Of a stretch of DNA of 64,000 bases, positions 8,339 to 16,171 are shown piece after piece (the stretch's first letter is position 1; each line of letters starts with the position of its first letter). The notes below the pieces were generated by a model. That model made no database searches. It had not been told where the DNA came from and worked only from the letters and a program-made list of their open reading frames with translations. Location of the stretch: positions 1-64,000 of the forward strand of contig CAVQKQ010000014.1 in NCBI GenBank assembly GCA_963713085.1. Reading direction: 5' to 3'. Position numbers and translations under genes: made by a program. This DNA comes from PFJX01 sp963713085 (lineage in GTDB: Bacteria; Pseudomonadota; Gammaproteobacteria; Burkholderiales; Thiobacillaceae).

Positions 8339-8704
8339 TCATTCGGCCACGTCCCGGTCCGGGGTGCCGGGGGGCTTGCTGCAGCAGGCGGCGACGTGGT
8401 GGGCATTGTCCCGGGAGTTCCGGTCGGTGAAGCGGAACCATTCCGCCTTGATCCGCCACCACAAGCCGGGCGGACGCGCCACCCCGGCCTGATCCAGCAG
8501 GTCTTCGATCTCCCAGAATCCCAGTTGCGAAGCGTCATATCGCAGGCGCAGGCTTTCGCCCTCGACCCGGACATCGGCCATGGCGCTCAGCGCCTCAAGC
8601 CGGTTGCGGACATCCGTCAGAGCGTCGGGCAGGGCGGCCATCACGGGAATGCTGCGGGTCACGGTGAAAGCCGGGTCCAATCCCACTTTGCTGTCGTTGG
8701 TCAT
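8339..8704 (-). CDS. Small protein of unknown function in the copper island
   Basis: A 121-residue protein I cannot assign. Residues about 13-80 have an alternating strand-helix-strand pattern (TVTRSIPVMAALPDALTDV ... DVRVEGESLRLRYDASQLG) that could be a small ferredoxin-like or HMA-like fold, but no CxxC is present there. It ends in HHVAACCSKPPGTPDRDVAE, where the two His and paired Cys could bind a metal. It lies between the PII-like gene and the SHOCT gene in the same direction, so it is probably co-transcribed with them. Confidence 0.65.
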   Translation of the reverse strand: MTNDSKVGLDPAFTVTRSIPVMAALPDALTDVRNRLEALSAMADVRVEGESLRLRYDASQLGFWEIEDLLDQAGVARPPGLWWRIKAEWFRFTDRNSRDNAHHVAACCSKPPGTPDRDVAE

Positions 8705-8755
8705 GGCCTTGTCGCTCTGGATCAGCTTCTTGCGCCCGCCGGGTCGGACCCGAAG

Positions 8756-9049
8756 CTAGAACTTGTGGAACGCTTCCACCGGCAGCACCGCCACGATCGC
8801 GTTGCAGTCGAGATTGGAGGTGACGGCCTCCCGGATGGTCGCCACCGTTTCATCCACCTTTTCCGCTTCGATGAACAGTTCAACGCGCGCGCAGCAGGCC
8901 AGCAGATCCGGCCGGAAAAAGTTCTTGTAGGCACCGTAGCCCTGTACCTTGGTGATGGTCATGCCCGGGACCATGAGCGCCCGAAGGGCCTCTTCGACTT
9001 TTTCCAGCGCCGCTTCGGGCATGATGGCGGTGATCTTCCGGTATTCCAT
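8756..9049 (-). CDS. PII-like protein (PII-NG type, metal-efflux associated)
   Basis: A 97-residue protein with the PII fold pattern: MEYRKITAIMPEAALEKVEEAL at the start, GMTITKVQGYGAYK where the T-loop begins, and CCARVELFIEAEKVDETVATI. The long T-loop tyrosine segment of GlnB/GlnK is missing, so classic uridylylation is unlikely. PII-like proteins of this type are known next to Cus/Czc-type heavy-metal efflux genes. GGAGGAG lies upstream of the ATG. Its place directly downstream of a CusF-like gene supports a metal-response role; the ligand cannot be read from sequence. Confidence 0.8.
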   Translation of the reverse strand: MEYRKITAIMPEAALEKVEEALRALMVPGMTITKVQGYGAYKNFFRPDLLACCARVELFIEAEKVDETVATIREAVTSNLDCNAIVAVLPVEAFHKF

Positions 9050-9100
9050 GGCGTCTCCTCCTCGTGGCTGTAGGCCTAGCGGCTGGCGTCGTTCCTCCTC

Positions 9101-9442
9101 CTATTCGGCCCGTTCGTACCGGGTGACGGTCAGGTTGCCCTGGACCTCGTCGGCGACGAAGCGGATATGCTCGCCGGGCTTCATCTTGCCGAGCCAGCTG
9201 GGGTCCTTCACCCGGAAGATCATGGTCATGGCGGGCATCCCCAGATTCTTCAGAGGTCCATGGGAGATGGTGACCTTGCCGGCGGCGGTGTTCACCTTCT
9301 TCACCGTGCCCACACTCCATGGCATGGCCGGCGTGTGCTGGCCGGTGCCGGCATGATCCATGTTGTGGCCGGCCATGTCGGCCCTGGCAGGGAGCCAGGC
9401 CAGTAAGGCGAGGCTGATTGCTGCGAGAAGCAGTGGTTTCAT
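9101..9442 (-). CDS. Periplasmic copper-binding protein, CusF-like
   Basis: A 113-residue exported protein: signal peptide MKPLLLAAISLALLAWLPARA, a His/Met linker (DMAGHNMDHAGTGQH), then a CusF-type OB-fold domain with TGVKKVN-like start, KVTISHGPLKNLGMPAMTMIFRV and later a Trp (PSWLGKM). CusF proteins deliver Cu(I)/Ag(I) to a CusCBA pump. No pump genes are in this window. AAGGAG precedes the ATG. A dyad resembling a CusR/CopR operator sits 118 bp upstream at 9560-9575. First gene of the small copper run. Confidence 0.88.
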   Translation of the reverse strand: MKPLLLAAISLALLAWLPARADMAGHNMDHAGTGQHTPAMPWSVGTVKKVNTAAGKVTISHGPLKNLGMPAMTMIFRVKDPSWLGKMKPGEHIRFVADEVQGNLTVTRYERAE

Positions 9443-9754
9443 GTGTGGCTCCTTGGGAGTTTGGACGCTTCAAAAATTCACACGGGACCTTCACGGGCCG
9501 CCGATTGCGGGAACGCAGCCATCATCGCATTGATTGGCGGACCGGAACCTGACGCGAACATGACAAGTTTGTAATCCGGATAGCCCGGATATGCCCCGCC
9601 ATGACGACCGCGGCCCCTGACTAAACGCATGGCATCGTTGTGTAGGGGGCGGAAGAAATGGGGCCCATCCCGATAATAGAGGGCTCCAGCCACGCGACGT
9701 TTTTTCCCGCTCTCCGGGGACTGGCTTGGGTTCAATGAAGGACGGGCATCGTCA
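9443..9754. other. 312-bp intergenic region upstream of the CusF-like gene
   Basis: Holds the operator-like dyad at 9560-9575. A short open frame on the minus strand overlaps it but has no family features and no ribosome site. I see nothing else. Confidence 0.6.
9560..9575. promoter_or_regulatory. Copper-regulator operator-like dyad, site 1
   Basis: ATGACA-AGTT-TGTAAT. This is the same half-site pair as 10190-10205 in opposite orientation (ATTACA-N4-TGTCAT) and is one base from the E. coli CusR-type symmetric box ATGACA-N4-TGTCAT. It lies upstream of the CusF-like gene. Binding by the nearby response regulator is inferred. Confidence 0.6.
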
Positions 9755-10063
9755 TTACTTCTTGTCGTCCTTGTTGGCCGGATGCGTTTCATCCCACCAC
9801 TTCTTGTACTGCTCGGGCGTCACAGGCTGCGACATACCCGGTCCCATCATCCCTGGGCCCATCATGCCCGGCCCCATCATCATCCCGGGGCCATAACCCT
9901 GCTTGGCCATGTGTTCCCACATCTGCTGGCGTTGTTCCGGGGTCATCTGCTGCCACATGCCGGGGCCGTAGTTGGGAACGGGAGGCTGCGCCATCGATAT
10001 CGACGGCATGGACATCATCCCGGCCAGGGCCAGGATCGAAGCGATTTTATGCATGGCTCTCAT
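9755..10063 (-). CDS. Exported methionine-rich protein, copper island
   Basis: A 102-residue protein with a signal peptide (MRAMHKIASILALAGMMSMPSISMAQ). The mature part has a tandem Met-rich stretch of GPGMM units at about residues 58-77, and MTPEQRQQMWEHM. Met-rich periplasmic segments bind Cu(I)/Ag(I) in several resistance systems. AGGAGA lies just upstream of the ATG at 10063. It is divergent from the CusR-like regulator gene, and the operator-like dyad at 10190-10205 lies between them. Confidence 0.75.
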   Translation of the reverse strand: MRAMHKIASILALAGMMSMPSISMAQPPVPNYGPGMWQQMTPEQRQQMWEHMAKQGYGPGMMMGPGMMGPGMMGPGMSQPVTPEQYKKWWDETHPANKDDKK

Positions 10064-10458
10064 GGGATTCTCCTTTTAGCTCTTCAGGGTGTCACCGGGA
10101 GTCGGCCGCGTACCTACCGGCACTCCTCGGTCCAGGATTCGATCGGATATCAGTATGGGTGGTGCGGGAAACTCTCGCCTGACGGGACGATTACATTTCT
10201 GTCATCCGCCCGACCCTCTTGGGTATTGGGCTTGATTCCCAGCGCCCTTTCGAGCAATGCGGCGAGGTGTGCGCTCGGGAAGGCCATGAGCTAATAATGG
10301 TTATCCGATGTGAACCGCTTCATGGCCTCGCTTGAGGCGTTATGCTTGTACCGTCCACTGCGCGGGAACCGGACGCAACCAGCAATCCGGGTTGTCCGGA
10401 GTCTGCGTCGGCAGATGTGATTTCAACGGCGCGCAGATCGGTGCGAAAGAGTGATTCT
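10064..10458. other. 395-bp intergenic region between Met-rich protein and regulator genes
   Basis: Contains the dyad at 10190-10205. An in-frame ATG at 10342 could extend the regulator by 39 residues, but the extension is not conserved-looking. No other gene is seen. Confidence 0.55.
10190..10205. promoter_or_regulatory. Copper-regulator operator-like dyad, site 2
   Basis: ATTACA-TTTC-TGTCAT, the reverse-complement counterpart of the dyad at 9560-9575. It lies 127 bp upstream of the Met-rich gene and 254 bp upstream of the regulator's probable start, so it could serve either or both. Confidence 0.6.
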
Positions 10459-11142
10459 GTGAAGTTCCTGATAGTCGAAGACGAGCCCAAGACGGGCGAT
10501 TACCTGAAACAGGGCCTCAGTGAAGCAGGCTTTGTCGTCGACCTGGTTCGCGACGGCCTGGATGGCCTGCAACTGGGGGAGAGCCAGGACTATGACCTGG
10601 CGATCCTCGATGTGATGCTGCCCGGACTGGATGGCTGGAGCGTGCTCAAGGGGTTGCGGGCGGCGGGGCGTGACCTGCCGGTGCTGTTCCTCACCGCCCG
10701 TGACCAGGTGGAGGATCGGGTCAGGGGGCTGGAACTGGGCGCCGACGACTACCTGGTGAAGCCATTCGCTTTCGCCGAGTTGCTCGCCCGGGTGCGGACC
10801 CTGCTGCGCCGGGGCAGGATGCCCCAGACGCCCGAGTCGCTGCGGGTGGCCGACCTGGAGATGGACCTGCTGCGCCGACGGGTGACGCGGAGCGGCCAGC
10901 GCATTGACCTGACCGCCAAGGAGTTCGCCCTGCTGGAACTGTTCATCCGGCGCCAGGGCGAGGTTTTGCCGCGCAGCCTGATCACCTCCCAGGTCTGGGA
11001 CATGAATTTCGACAGCGACACCAACGTGATCGACGTGGCGGTACGCCGCCTGCGCGCCAAGATCGACGCGGGCTTCGAGCCGCGCCTGATCCGGACGGTA
11101 CGCGGCATGGGCTATGTGCTGGAGGCCGCCCAGGCGCCATGA
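10459..11142 (+). CDS. CusR/CopR-like OmpR-family response regulator
   Basis: A 227-residue two-component regulator. The receiver starts KFLIVEDEPKTGDYL; the phospho-acceptor is D51 in LAILDVMLPG and the conserved Lys is in DYLVKPFAF. The C-terminal winged helix has VRRLRAKID and RTVRGMGYVL. This subgroup (heavy-metal response regulators) controls copper, silver or zinc resistance genes. I place the start at GTG 10459, where family proteins begin; an ATG at 10342 is an alternative. Its partner kinase immediately downstream is a pseudogene, so it may be orphaned or served by another kinase. Confidence 0.85.
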   Translation: MKFLIVEDEPKTGDYLKQGLSEAGFVVDLVRDGLDGLQLGESQDYDLAILDVMLPGLDGWSVLKGLRAAGRDLPVLFLTARDQVEDRVRGLELGADDYLVKPFAFAELLARVRTLLRRGRMPQTPESLRVADLEMDLLRRRVTRSGQRIDLTAKEFALLELFIRRQGEVLPRSLITSQVWDMNFDSDTNVIDVAVRRLRAKIDAGFEPRLIRTVRGMGYVLEAAQAP

Positions 11143-11773
11143 GGGCCGTCTCTCTAACCACCCGCATCAGCCTGCTGTTCGCCGGGGCGGCTGCCCTGGT
11201 GTTGCTGGTCACCGGGCTGTAACTGACGGCCGCCTTCAACGCCATGCTGGCGCGCCTGGAGGAGGCTTTTCGGCGCCTGGCGGAATTCTCCAGCGACATC
11301 GCCCACGAACTGCGCACCCCGGTCAGCAACCTCACGACCCAGACCCAGGTGGCCTTGTCCCGGGCCCGCAGCGATGCGGAATACCGGGAGATCCTGCATC
11401 CAACCTGGAGGAGTTCGAGGGGCTGGGGCGCATGATCGGCGACATGCTGTTCCTGGACAAGGCAGACAACAATCTGATCGTGCCGCAACGGGAGGAGATC
11501 GATCTGGGCCGGGAGGTCTGGCGCATGCTGGAGTTCTACGGGGCCCTGGCGGAAGAGAGGGGTGTCCTCCTGGCGCGCACCGGCGAGGCCCGGATCTCGG
11601 GGGATCGGCTGATGCTGCAGCGCGCCCTGTCCAACCTGATCGCCAACGCCCTCCGCCATGCATCCCGGGGAGGCACGGTCTCGGTCGAGTCCACACCGTC
11701 AATTACCCGCATCACGGTGTGGCTGCCGGGTCTGCCCGCCCCCGCCGGGTCCTCCTGGCAGCCGGCGCATTAG
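11139..11773 (+). pseudogene. Decayed CusS-like heavy-metal sensor histidine kinase
   Basis: The ATG at 11139 overlaps the regulator stop (ATGA), the normal arrangement. It reads MRAVSLTTRISLLFAGAAALVLLVTGL and then stops (TAA, 11220-11222) in the first membrane helix. Directly after comes the tail of a HAMP domain (LTAAFNAMLARLEEAFRRL) and the H-box FSSDIAHELRTPVSNL, so the sensor domain and second helix are deleted. A one-base loss near 11399 shifts the frame; the correct reading continues as SNLEEFEGLGRMIGDMLFLDKAD in the next frame. The N-box (ALSNLIANALRHA) is present, but the G boxes are missing before the terminal ITVWLPG. Three independent lesions make it non-functional. Confidence 0.85.
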
Positions 11774-11789
11774 CGCCTGATGCCTGCTT

Positions 11790-12506
11790 TCATGAGGGCT
11801 GGCCGGGCGGCCGGGCGCTTTCGATCATGGTCCGGAATGCCTCCACATCCCGCTGGGGGCCGATGACCACCAGCACATCGTCATGGTCCAGGTTGTTGTC
11901 GATGCCCCGGGTGCTGAAGATGAGGTCCCGCCCGCGTTCCAGGTCCACCACCCCCAGCAGGATCAGGTTCTGGGTCATGTGGCGGCGCAGCTGACTGAGG
12001 CGGATGCCGTGCAGCCAGGAACCGGCGGGAATGGTGATCTCGGCGATGTTCAGGTCCTGCAGGCCGAACACGGTCTGCTCCATCAGTTCCACCACCTCCG
12101 GACGCTCGATCAGTTCATGGATCCGGGCGCCGCTGATCTCGTAGGGGTCCACTACCTTGTCGGCGCCGGCGGCCAGCAGTTTGGCGGCGGCCTCCGGTGC
12201 CTGGCAGACGGCGACGATGCGCAGAGTGGGGTCCAGGGACCGGGCCGATATGGCCAGGAAGACGTTTTCAGAATCCTCCTTGAGCAGGCAGAACACCCCC
12301 TCGATGCCGCCGCCTATGCCGATGGACCGTAGGGCCTCGTCGTCGGTGTAGTCGATCCGTTCCGCCATCAACCCTTCTTGCCGAGCCCCGTCCACCAGCG
12401 CCGCATCCCGGTCCAGCATGATGAAGGACAGACGGGCCATGGACAGGCGCCAGGCCACCTCGATGGCCAGGGGGCTGCATCCGAACAGGGCGAACTTGGG
12501 GCTCAT
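11790..12506 (-). CDS. TrkA/RCK-type potassium channel regulatory protein
   Basis: A 238-residue protein with a TrkA_N-like domain (about 1-125) and a TrkA_C-like domain. It begins MSPKFALFGCSPLAIEVAWRL: where RCK domains have GxGxxG it has GCSPLA, so NAD/ATP binding may be altered. DRDAALV and VADPYEISG-like segments (VVDPYEISGARIHELI) match the family. It has no membrane segment. Its ATG overlaps the stop of the channel gene (ATGA), so it is likely a partner subunit of that channel. Confidence 0.82.
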   Translation of the reverse strand: MSPKFALFGCSPLAIEVAWRLSMARLSFIMLDRDAALVDGARQEGLMAERIDYTDDEALRSIGIGGGIEGVFCLLKEDSENVFLAISARSLDPTLRIVAVCQAPEAAAKLLAAGADKVVDPYEISGARIHELIERPEVVELMEQTVFGLQDLNIAEITIPAGSWLHGIRLSQLRRHMTQNLILLGVVDLERGRDLIFSTRGIDNNLDHDDVLVVIGPQRDVEAFRTMIESARPPGQPS

Positions 12507-14113
12507 GCCGGCTTCCCGTGTTTCTGCCAGCCGCGGCTGGCCAATTCCCGGAACTGGGACAGACTGGCCTCGTAGCCGATCAGCATGAGGATGTCGCCTT
12601 CGCGCAGCAGCAGTTCCGGGTGGGGATTGAAGTAGAAATGGCGGTCGCTCAGGTCGTATCGCAGGTGGCCGGCGGCGGCCGGGGAGGCGTTGGAACGGAT
12701 GACACCGAACAGCAGCAGGTGGTGCAGGCTGAAATCGATCTCGCCGACGCGCTGCTTTTCCAGCCAGTCGCCGGCATGGACGTTGACCGGTTCCAGGTGC
12801 ACCCCGGCGGCCCGGGTGACCACGTCGTAGAGGGCGTCGAAGGCCACCGGCCGGCCGATGAACTCGGCGGCCATGCGCGCCACCACCTCGTAGGGCCGCA
12901 CCACGTGGGTGGCGCCGGCCTGGGTGAGCTTGCGCACCGTCTCGGACTTGTTGGCCCGGGAGATGATCAGGATATGGGGCGAGGTTTGGCGCGCGGTGAG
13001 GGTGATATAGACGTTGCTGACGTCGTCGTGGGTCAGGCACAACACGCGGGAGGCTTGGCGGCCCAGTCCCAGGTTGGCCAGCAGGGCGCCGTCGGTGGCG
13101 TCCCCGGCCACAGCCAGATAGCCGCGCCGGCGGGCCAGTTCCACCGTGTTGACGTCTTTGTCGACGATGACGAAGGCGTCCCCGGCGGCGGCCAGGCGCT
13201 GGGCCACGACCTGGCCGGTCCGGCCGAAGCCGCAGACGATGGTCATGTCCGACAGGCGCTCCACTTCGCCGTAGACCCGGTTGTCATGGAGCTCCCGCAT
13301 CTTTTCGTGGAAGGCCATGACGATGATGGAGGTGGCGAAGGAGATCACGCCGATGCCGGCGAACACCAGAACCATGGCCACCACCCGGCCTTCCGGGGTG
13401 GTGGGCACGATGTCGCCGTAGCCCACGGTGGTCACCGTGATCACCGACCAGTAGAGGGCGTCCATCAGTGTTTTCACCCGGCTGTGTGGGGACTCGGCCT
13501 CGAACAGATAGATGGCCACGGTGGCGATCATCACCACCGAGCCGACGAACAGGGACAGGGTGTAGATCTCGAAACGCTTTTCCACCAGGACCTGGCCGAA
13601 GGTGTTCAGGCTGCGGGCGTAGCGGAACAGCTTAAGCAGCCGGAACAACAGGAACAGCCGCAGGAAGCGCAGCGGCCGGTAGCTGGGCAGGATGGCCAGC
13701 AGGTCGATGATGGCGATCGGTGAAGTCACGTACGCCAGCTTGCGCCGGAAGATGGCCCATACCGGCGGGCCTAGGCGGAAGGGAAGGCCCATCAGTTCGG
13801 CCCGCTCCCAATGATCGATGAGGATCTTGTGGCTCTCGTCGTGGAGCCACATGCGCAGCAGGTATTCGCTCACGAATACCGTCACCACAAAGGCCTCGAA
13901 CAGGTCGGACCAGGGGCCCAGGGTGAAGCGCACCTCGTAGATCAGCAGCAGGACGCTGGTCAGCACCAGCAGGATCATGGCCCCGTCGAACACCGCCCGC
14001 CGGTGGGAGCGGGGGTCGGTCAGCAGCTTGTGGAAAAATCCCTTCAGCCGGACATAACGCTCCGAGGCTTGCAGCCGGTAAGCCAGGCGGACCAGCAACT
14101 GGGCAAGGGACAT
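12503..14113 (-). CDS. Voltage-gated-type potassium channel with cytoplasmic RCK domains
   Basis: A 536-residue channel. An ion-transport domain with about six helices spans residues 40-270; an Arg-rich segment (PLRFLRLFLLFRLLKLFRYAR, split by the S4-like helix) resembles a voltage sensor, and the selectivity filter TVTTVGYGD is at 226-234. A TrkA_N/RCK domain follows with GFGRTGQVVAQ near 293, then a TrkA_C-like end. It would carry K+ through the inner membrane, gated by ligands at the RCK ring. The next gene is a second RCK protein with overlapping start. Confidence 0.88.
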   Translation of the reverse strand: MSLAQLLVRLAYRLQASERYVRLKGFFHKLLTDPRSHRRAVFDGAMILLVLTSVLLLIYEVRFTLGPWSDLFEAFVVTVFVSEYLLRMWLHDESHKILIDHWERAELMGLPFRLGPPVWAIFRRKLAYVTSPIAIIDLLAILPSYRPLRFLRLFLLFRLLKLFRYARSLNTFGQVLVEKRFEIYTLSLFVGSVVMIATVAIYLFEAESPHSRVKTLMDALYWSVITVTTVGYGDIVPTTPEGRVVAMVLVFAGIGVISFATSIIVMAFHEKMRELHDNRVYGEVERLSDMTIVCGFGRTGQVVAQRLAAAGDAFVIVDKDVNTVELARRRGYLAVAGDATDGALLANLGLGRQASRVLCLTHDDVSNVYITLTARQTSPHILIISRANKSETVRKLTQAGATHVVRPYEVVARMAAEFIGRPVAFDALYDVVTRAAGVHLEPVNVHAGDWLEKQRVGEIDFSLHHLLLFGVIRSNASPAAAGHLRYDLSDRHFYFNPHPELLLREGDILMLIGYEASLSQFRELASRGWQKHGKPA

Positions 14114-14281
14114 GTCAACAAGGGTCGCGCGGAAATACCCGGATTGTACGGGTTATGTACCAAGGCATGGCCCCGTGTCGGCGTAGGAGGGGAGGACTCC
14201 AAGGTCGAAGCGCAGGCCATCGGAGGCCGCGCTCCGACTATCGGTGTCGGGCTTGGACGGTCTGATCCGCCGGGATCGAAC

Positions 14282-14845
14282 TCAGCGCAGGACGCGCACC
14301 AGGATGGTCAGCGCAGGACCCGAGGGAAGATGAATCAGGTTAATGAACAGATTGCAGCGTTTCACCTGACCATCGTGGCCTACCACCCGGAATGGGGCAG
14401 CAATGTGGCAACGGTAGGCGAGCCTCGGATTGATCTGCCCCGAATGCAGCAAGGGCAACCCGGCTAGGTCGGGCAGCAGCACGGAAATGTGATGCCCGGA
14501 CAATTCATCGGCCCGATAGCCCGACATGCGCAAGGCATGGGCACAACTTTCCTGAATCAGCCCCTGTTGGTCCACCCAGAAGATGCAGGGCTCCTCCAGC
14601 GCCTCGGTGTTGTCGCTGGTTTGACTTGTGATTTTGGGGGGGGGCTTCGATTGCATGACTGGTGGGGTGGCCTTGCCACCAGGAAGACGGTAGCTGGCCG
14701 TGGTGCTTGAAGTTCTGTGGGCACCTGCGGCACCGCCGGCTTGCGTGCATGTGGCCTGCGATGGCCGCAGCTTAAAAGGGCAGCGATGTAATTCGGTAAT
14801 GGCGCTTCCAGGGACGCGCCCACGCTGTTGCTTGGCAACCTTCAT
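14282..14845 (-). CDS. PAS-domain protein of unknown role
   Basis: About 187 residues. The first 80 are low-complexity and basic; the rest is a PAS-like domain: CIFWVDQQGLIQESCAHALRMSG, YRADELSGHHISVLLPDL, and a last strand GPALTILVRVLR. No output domain is attached. I favour the ATG at 14845, with GGAGAG 6 nt upstream; the ATG at 14857 is possible. A single-PAS protein may act as a sensor that binds another signalling protein. It is divergent from pcm, with a perfect palindrome between them. Confidence 0.65.
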   Translation of the reverse strand: MKVAKQQRGRVPGSAITELHRCPFKLRPSQATCTQAGGAAGAHRTSSTTASYRLPGGKATPPVMQSKPPPKITSQTSDNTEALEEPCIFWVDQQGLIQESCAHALRMSGYRADELSGHHISVLLPDLAGLPLLHSGQINPRLAYRCHIAAPFRVVGHDGQVKRCNLFINLIHLPSGPALTILVRVLR

Positions 14846-15210
14846 CAATCTCTCCATCCGCAGCTTTTCGACTATCCATATCGATATTCGGTCGCTTCGT
14901 AGTTATAACTGGCAATGATCAATGCCAACCCCCCTCGCCACAATCGGCGCCATCTTTAGCGGGCTAAAGATTAATTTACCAATGGCTTGGGCAGGCCGAT
15001 AGCATCGGGTGGCACGAAATAACGGTTGGTGGCCATGCATGGCGGCCGGGTTCATTCGGCAGCGGAATCGACTACCCTGGAGATACATGTCTGCCCGCTC
15101 CCAACAATGAAACGCCCGCCCCGTCCCCATATCTGCCGGCAAATTCACGTCCCGGATAAGGTCCAGTCCGTCCACGGTCCCACGTTGGAGCACCGGCGGG
15201 GGTACGTGCC
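14846..15210. other. 365-bp divergent intergenic region between PAS protein and pcm
   Basis: Contains the perfect palindrome at 14952-14971. Otherwise I see no gene; short frames here have no family features. Confidence 0.5.
14952..14971. promoter_or_regulatory. Perfect 20-bp palindrome, candidate operator
   Basis: ATCTTTAGCGGGCTAAAGAT: two 9-bp arms around GG. There is no T-run after it, so it is not a terminator. A GCCGATAG further downstream recalls a sigma-28 -10 element, but the spacing to TAAAG is too long. Confidence 0.5.
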
Positions 15211-15885
15211 ATGAAAGCCGAACCGGATTGGGGACCGGCACTGCTGCTGGACGACATACGCGGTGAAGCGCGGGATACCCGGCACCTGACAGGCCGCCCG
15301 GAACTGGATCAACGGGTCATGAAAGCGATGGGAAAGGTGCCACGCCATGCCTTTGTGCCCGAGGAGTTGGAGTACAGCGCCTATGCCAACCGTCCGCTGC
15401 CCATCGGCCACGGGCAAACCATTTCCCAGCCCTTCATCGTCGCCCTGATGACCGACCTGATCCGGCCCGACCCGGACCATGTCGTGCTGGAAGTCGGCAC
15501 CGGCTCTGGTTACCAGGCCGCCGTCCTGGCGACCCTGGTGCGGCAGGTCTATTCCCTGGAGATCGTCGAACCCCTTGCCGAGCTCGCGCGTCTGCGCCTC
15601 AAGCGCCTGGGCTACGACAACGTCCAGGTGCGGGCGGGCAACGGCCATTTAGGCTGGCCGGAACATGCCCCCTACGACGCCATCCTGGTGACTGCGGCCG
15701 CGCCCGGGATTCCGCCGGCGCTGGTCGAGCAGTTGAAACCCGGCGGCACCCTGGTCATCCCCGTGGGGGCTCCCTACTTCGGGCAGGATCTGATGGTGAT
15801 CACGAAGGACGACCAGGGCCGGGTTCACGATAAATGCGTCCTGCCGGTGATATTCGTACCCTTGACCGGGGCACCGGAGGCCTGA
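15211..15885 (+). CDS. pcm: Protein-L-isoaspartate O-methyltransferase
   Basis: A 224-residue SAM-dependent enzyme that repairs isoaspartyl residues in aged proteins. Family features: VPRHAFVPEELEYSAYANRPLPIGHGQTISQPFIV, the SAM-binding VLEVGTGSGYQAAVLA and the YDAILVTAAAP loop. The length is typical. It stands between the PAS gene (divergent) and a small basic protein gene (convergent). Confidence 0.93.
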   Translation: MKAEPDWGPALLLDDIRGEARDTRHLTGRPELDQRVMKAMGKVPRHAFVPEELEYSAYANRPLPIGHGQTISQPFIVALMTDLIRPDPDHVVLEVGTGSGYQAAVLATLVRQVYSLEIVEPLAELARLRLKRLGYDNVQVRAGNGHLGWPEHAPYDAILVTAAAPGIPPALVEQLKPGGTLVIPVGAPYFGQDLMVITKDDQGRVHDKCVLPVIFVPLTGAPEA

Positions 15886-15945
15886 CCGGCCGAATTGATG
15901 GTGTTGCCAGAAGGGGGCCGGATCCCGGCCCAGGCCATCCAAGAA

Positions 15946-16089
15946 TCACTTCTTCTCTGGCGTGGCGTCCGTATCGGCAGGCTGGGTGTTCTCTTCGGCA
16001 GGCGCCTTTTTTTGCGCCTTTTCCGCCTTCTTGCGCTTTTTTTCCAATTCCCTCTGGCGTTTCTCGAATTGATAGTTTGGCTTCGGCAC
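15946..16089 (-). CDS. Small highly charged Lys/Glu-rich protein
   Basis: A 47-residue protein starting at GTG 16089 with AAGGA about 6 nt upstream: VPKPNYQFEKRQRELEKKRKKAEK, then QKKAPAEENTQPADTDATPEKK. It is mostly a predicted charged helix. Short proteins with the PNY-F-KRQREL-KK pattern recur in betaproteobacteria, but I know of no function. A longer frame extends upstream but lacks protein-like sequence. Confidence 0.7.
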   Translation of the reverse strand: MPKPNYQFEKRQRELEKKRKKAEKAQKKAPAEENTQPADTDATPEKK

Positions 16090-16171
16090 GGGGATCCTTT
16101 CGCTGATGGTCGTTCCGACGATACCCGATCTGACCCGGTCCCCGCCAGCCGTAACGAAGCGGAGCGGCGAT

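Noticed and set aside
9478..9792. 104-codon minus-strand frame upstream of the CusF-like gene
   Set aside because: No ribosome site, unlikely composition, and it overlaps the Met-rich gene's 3' end.
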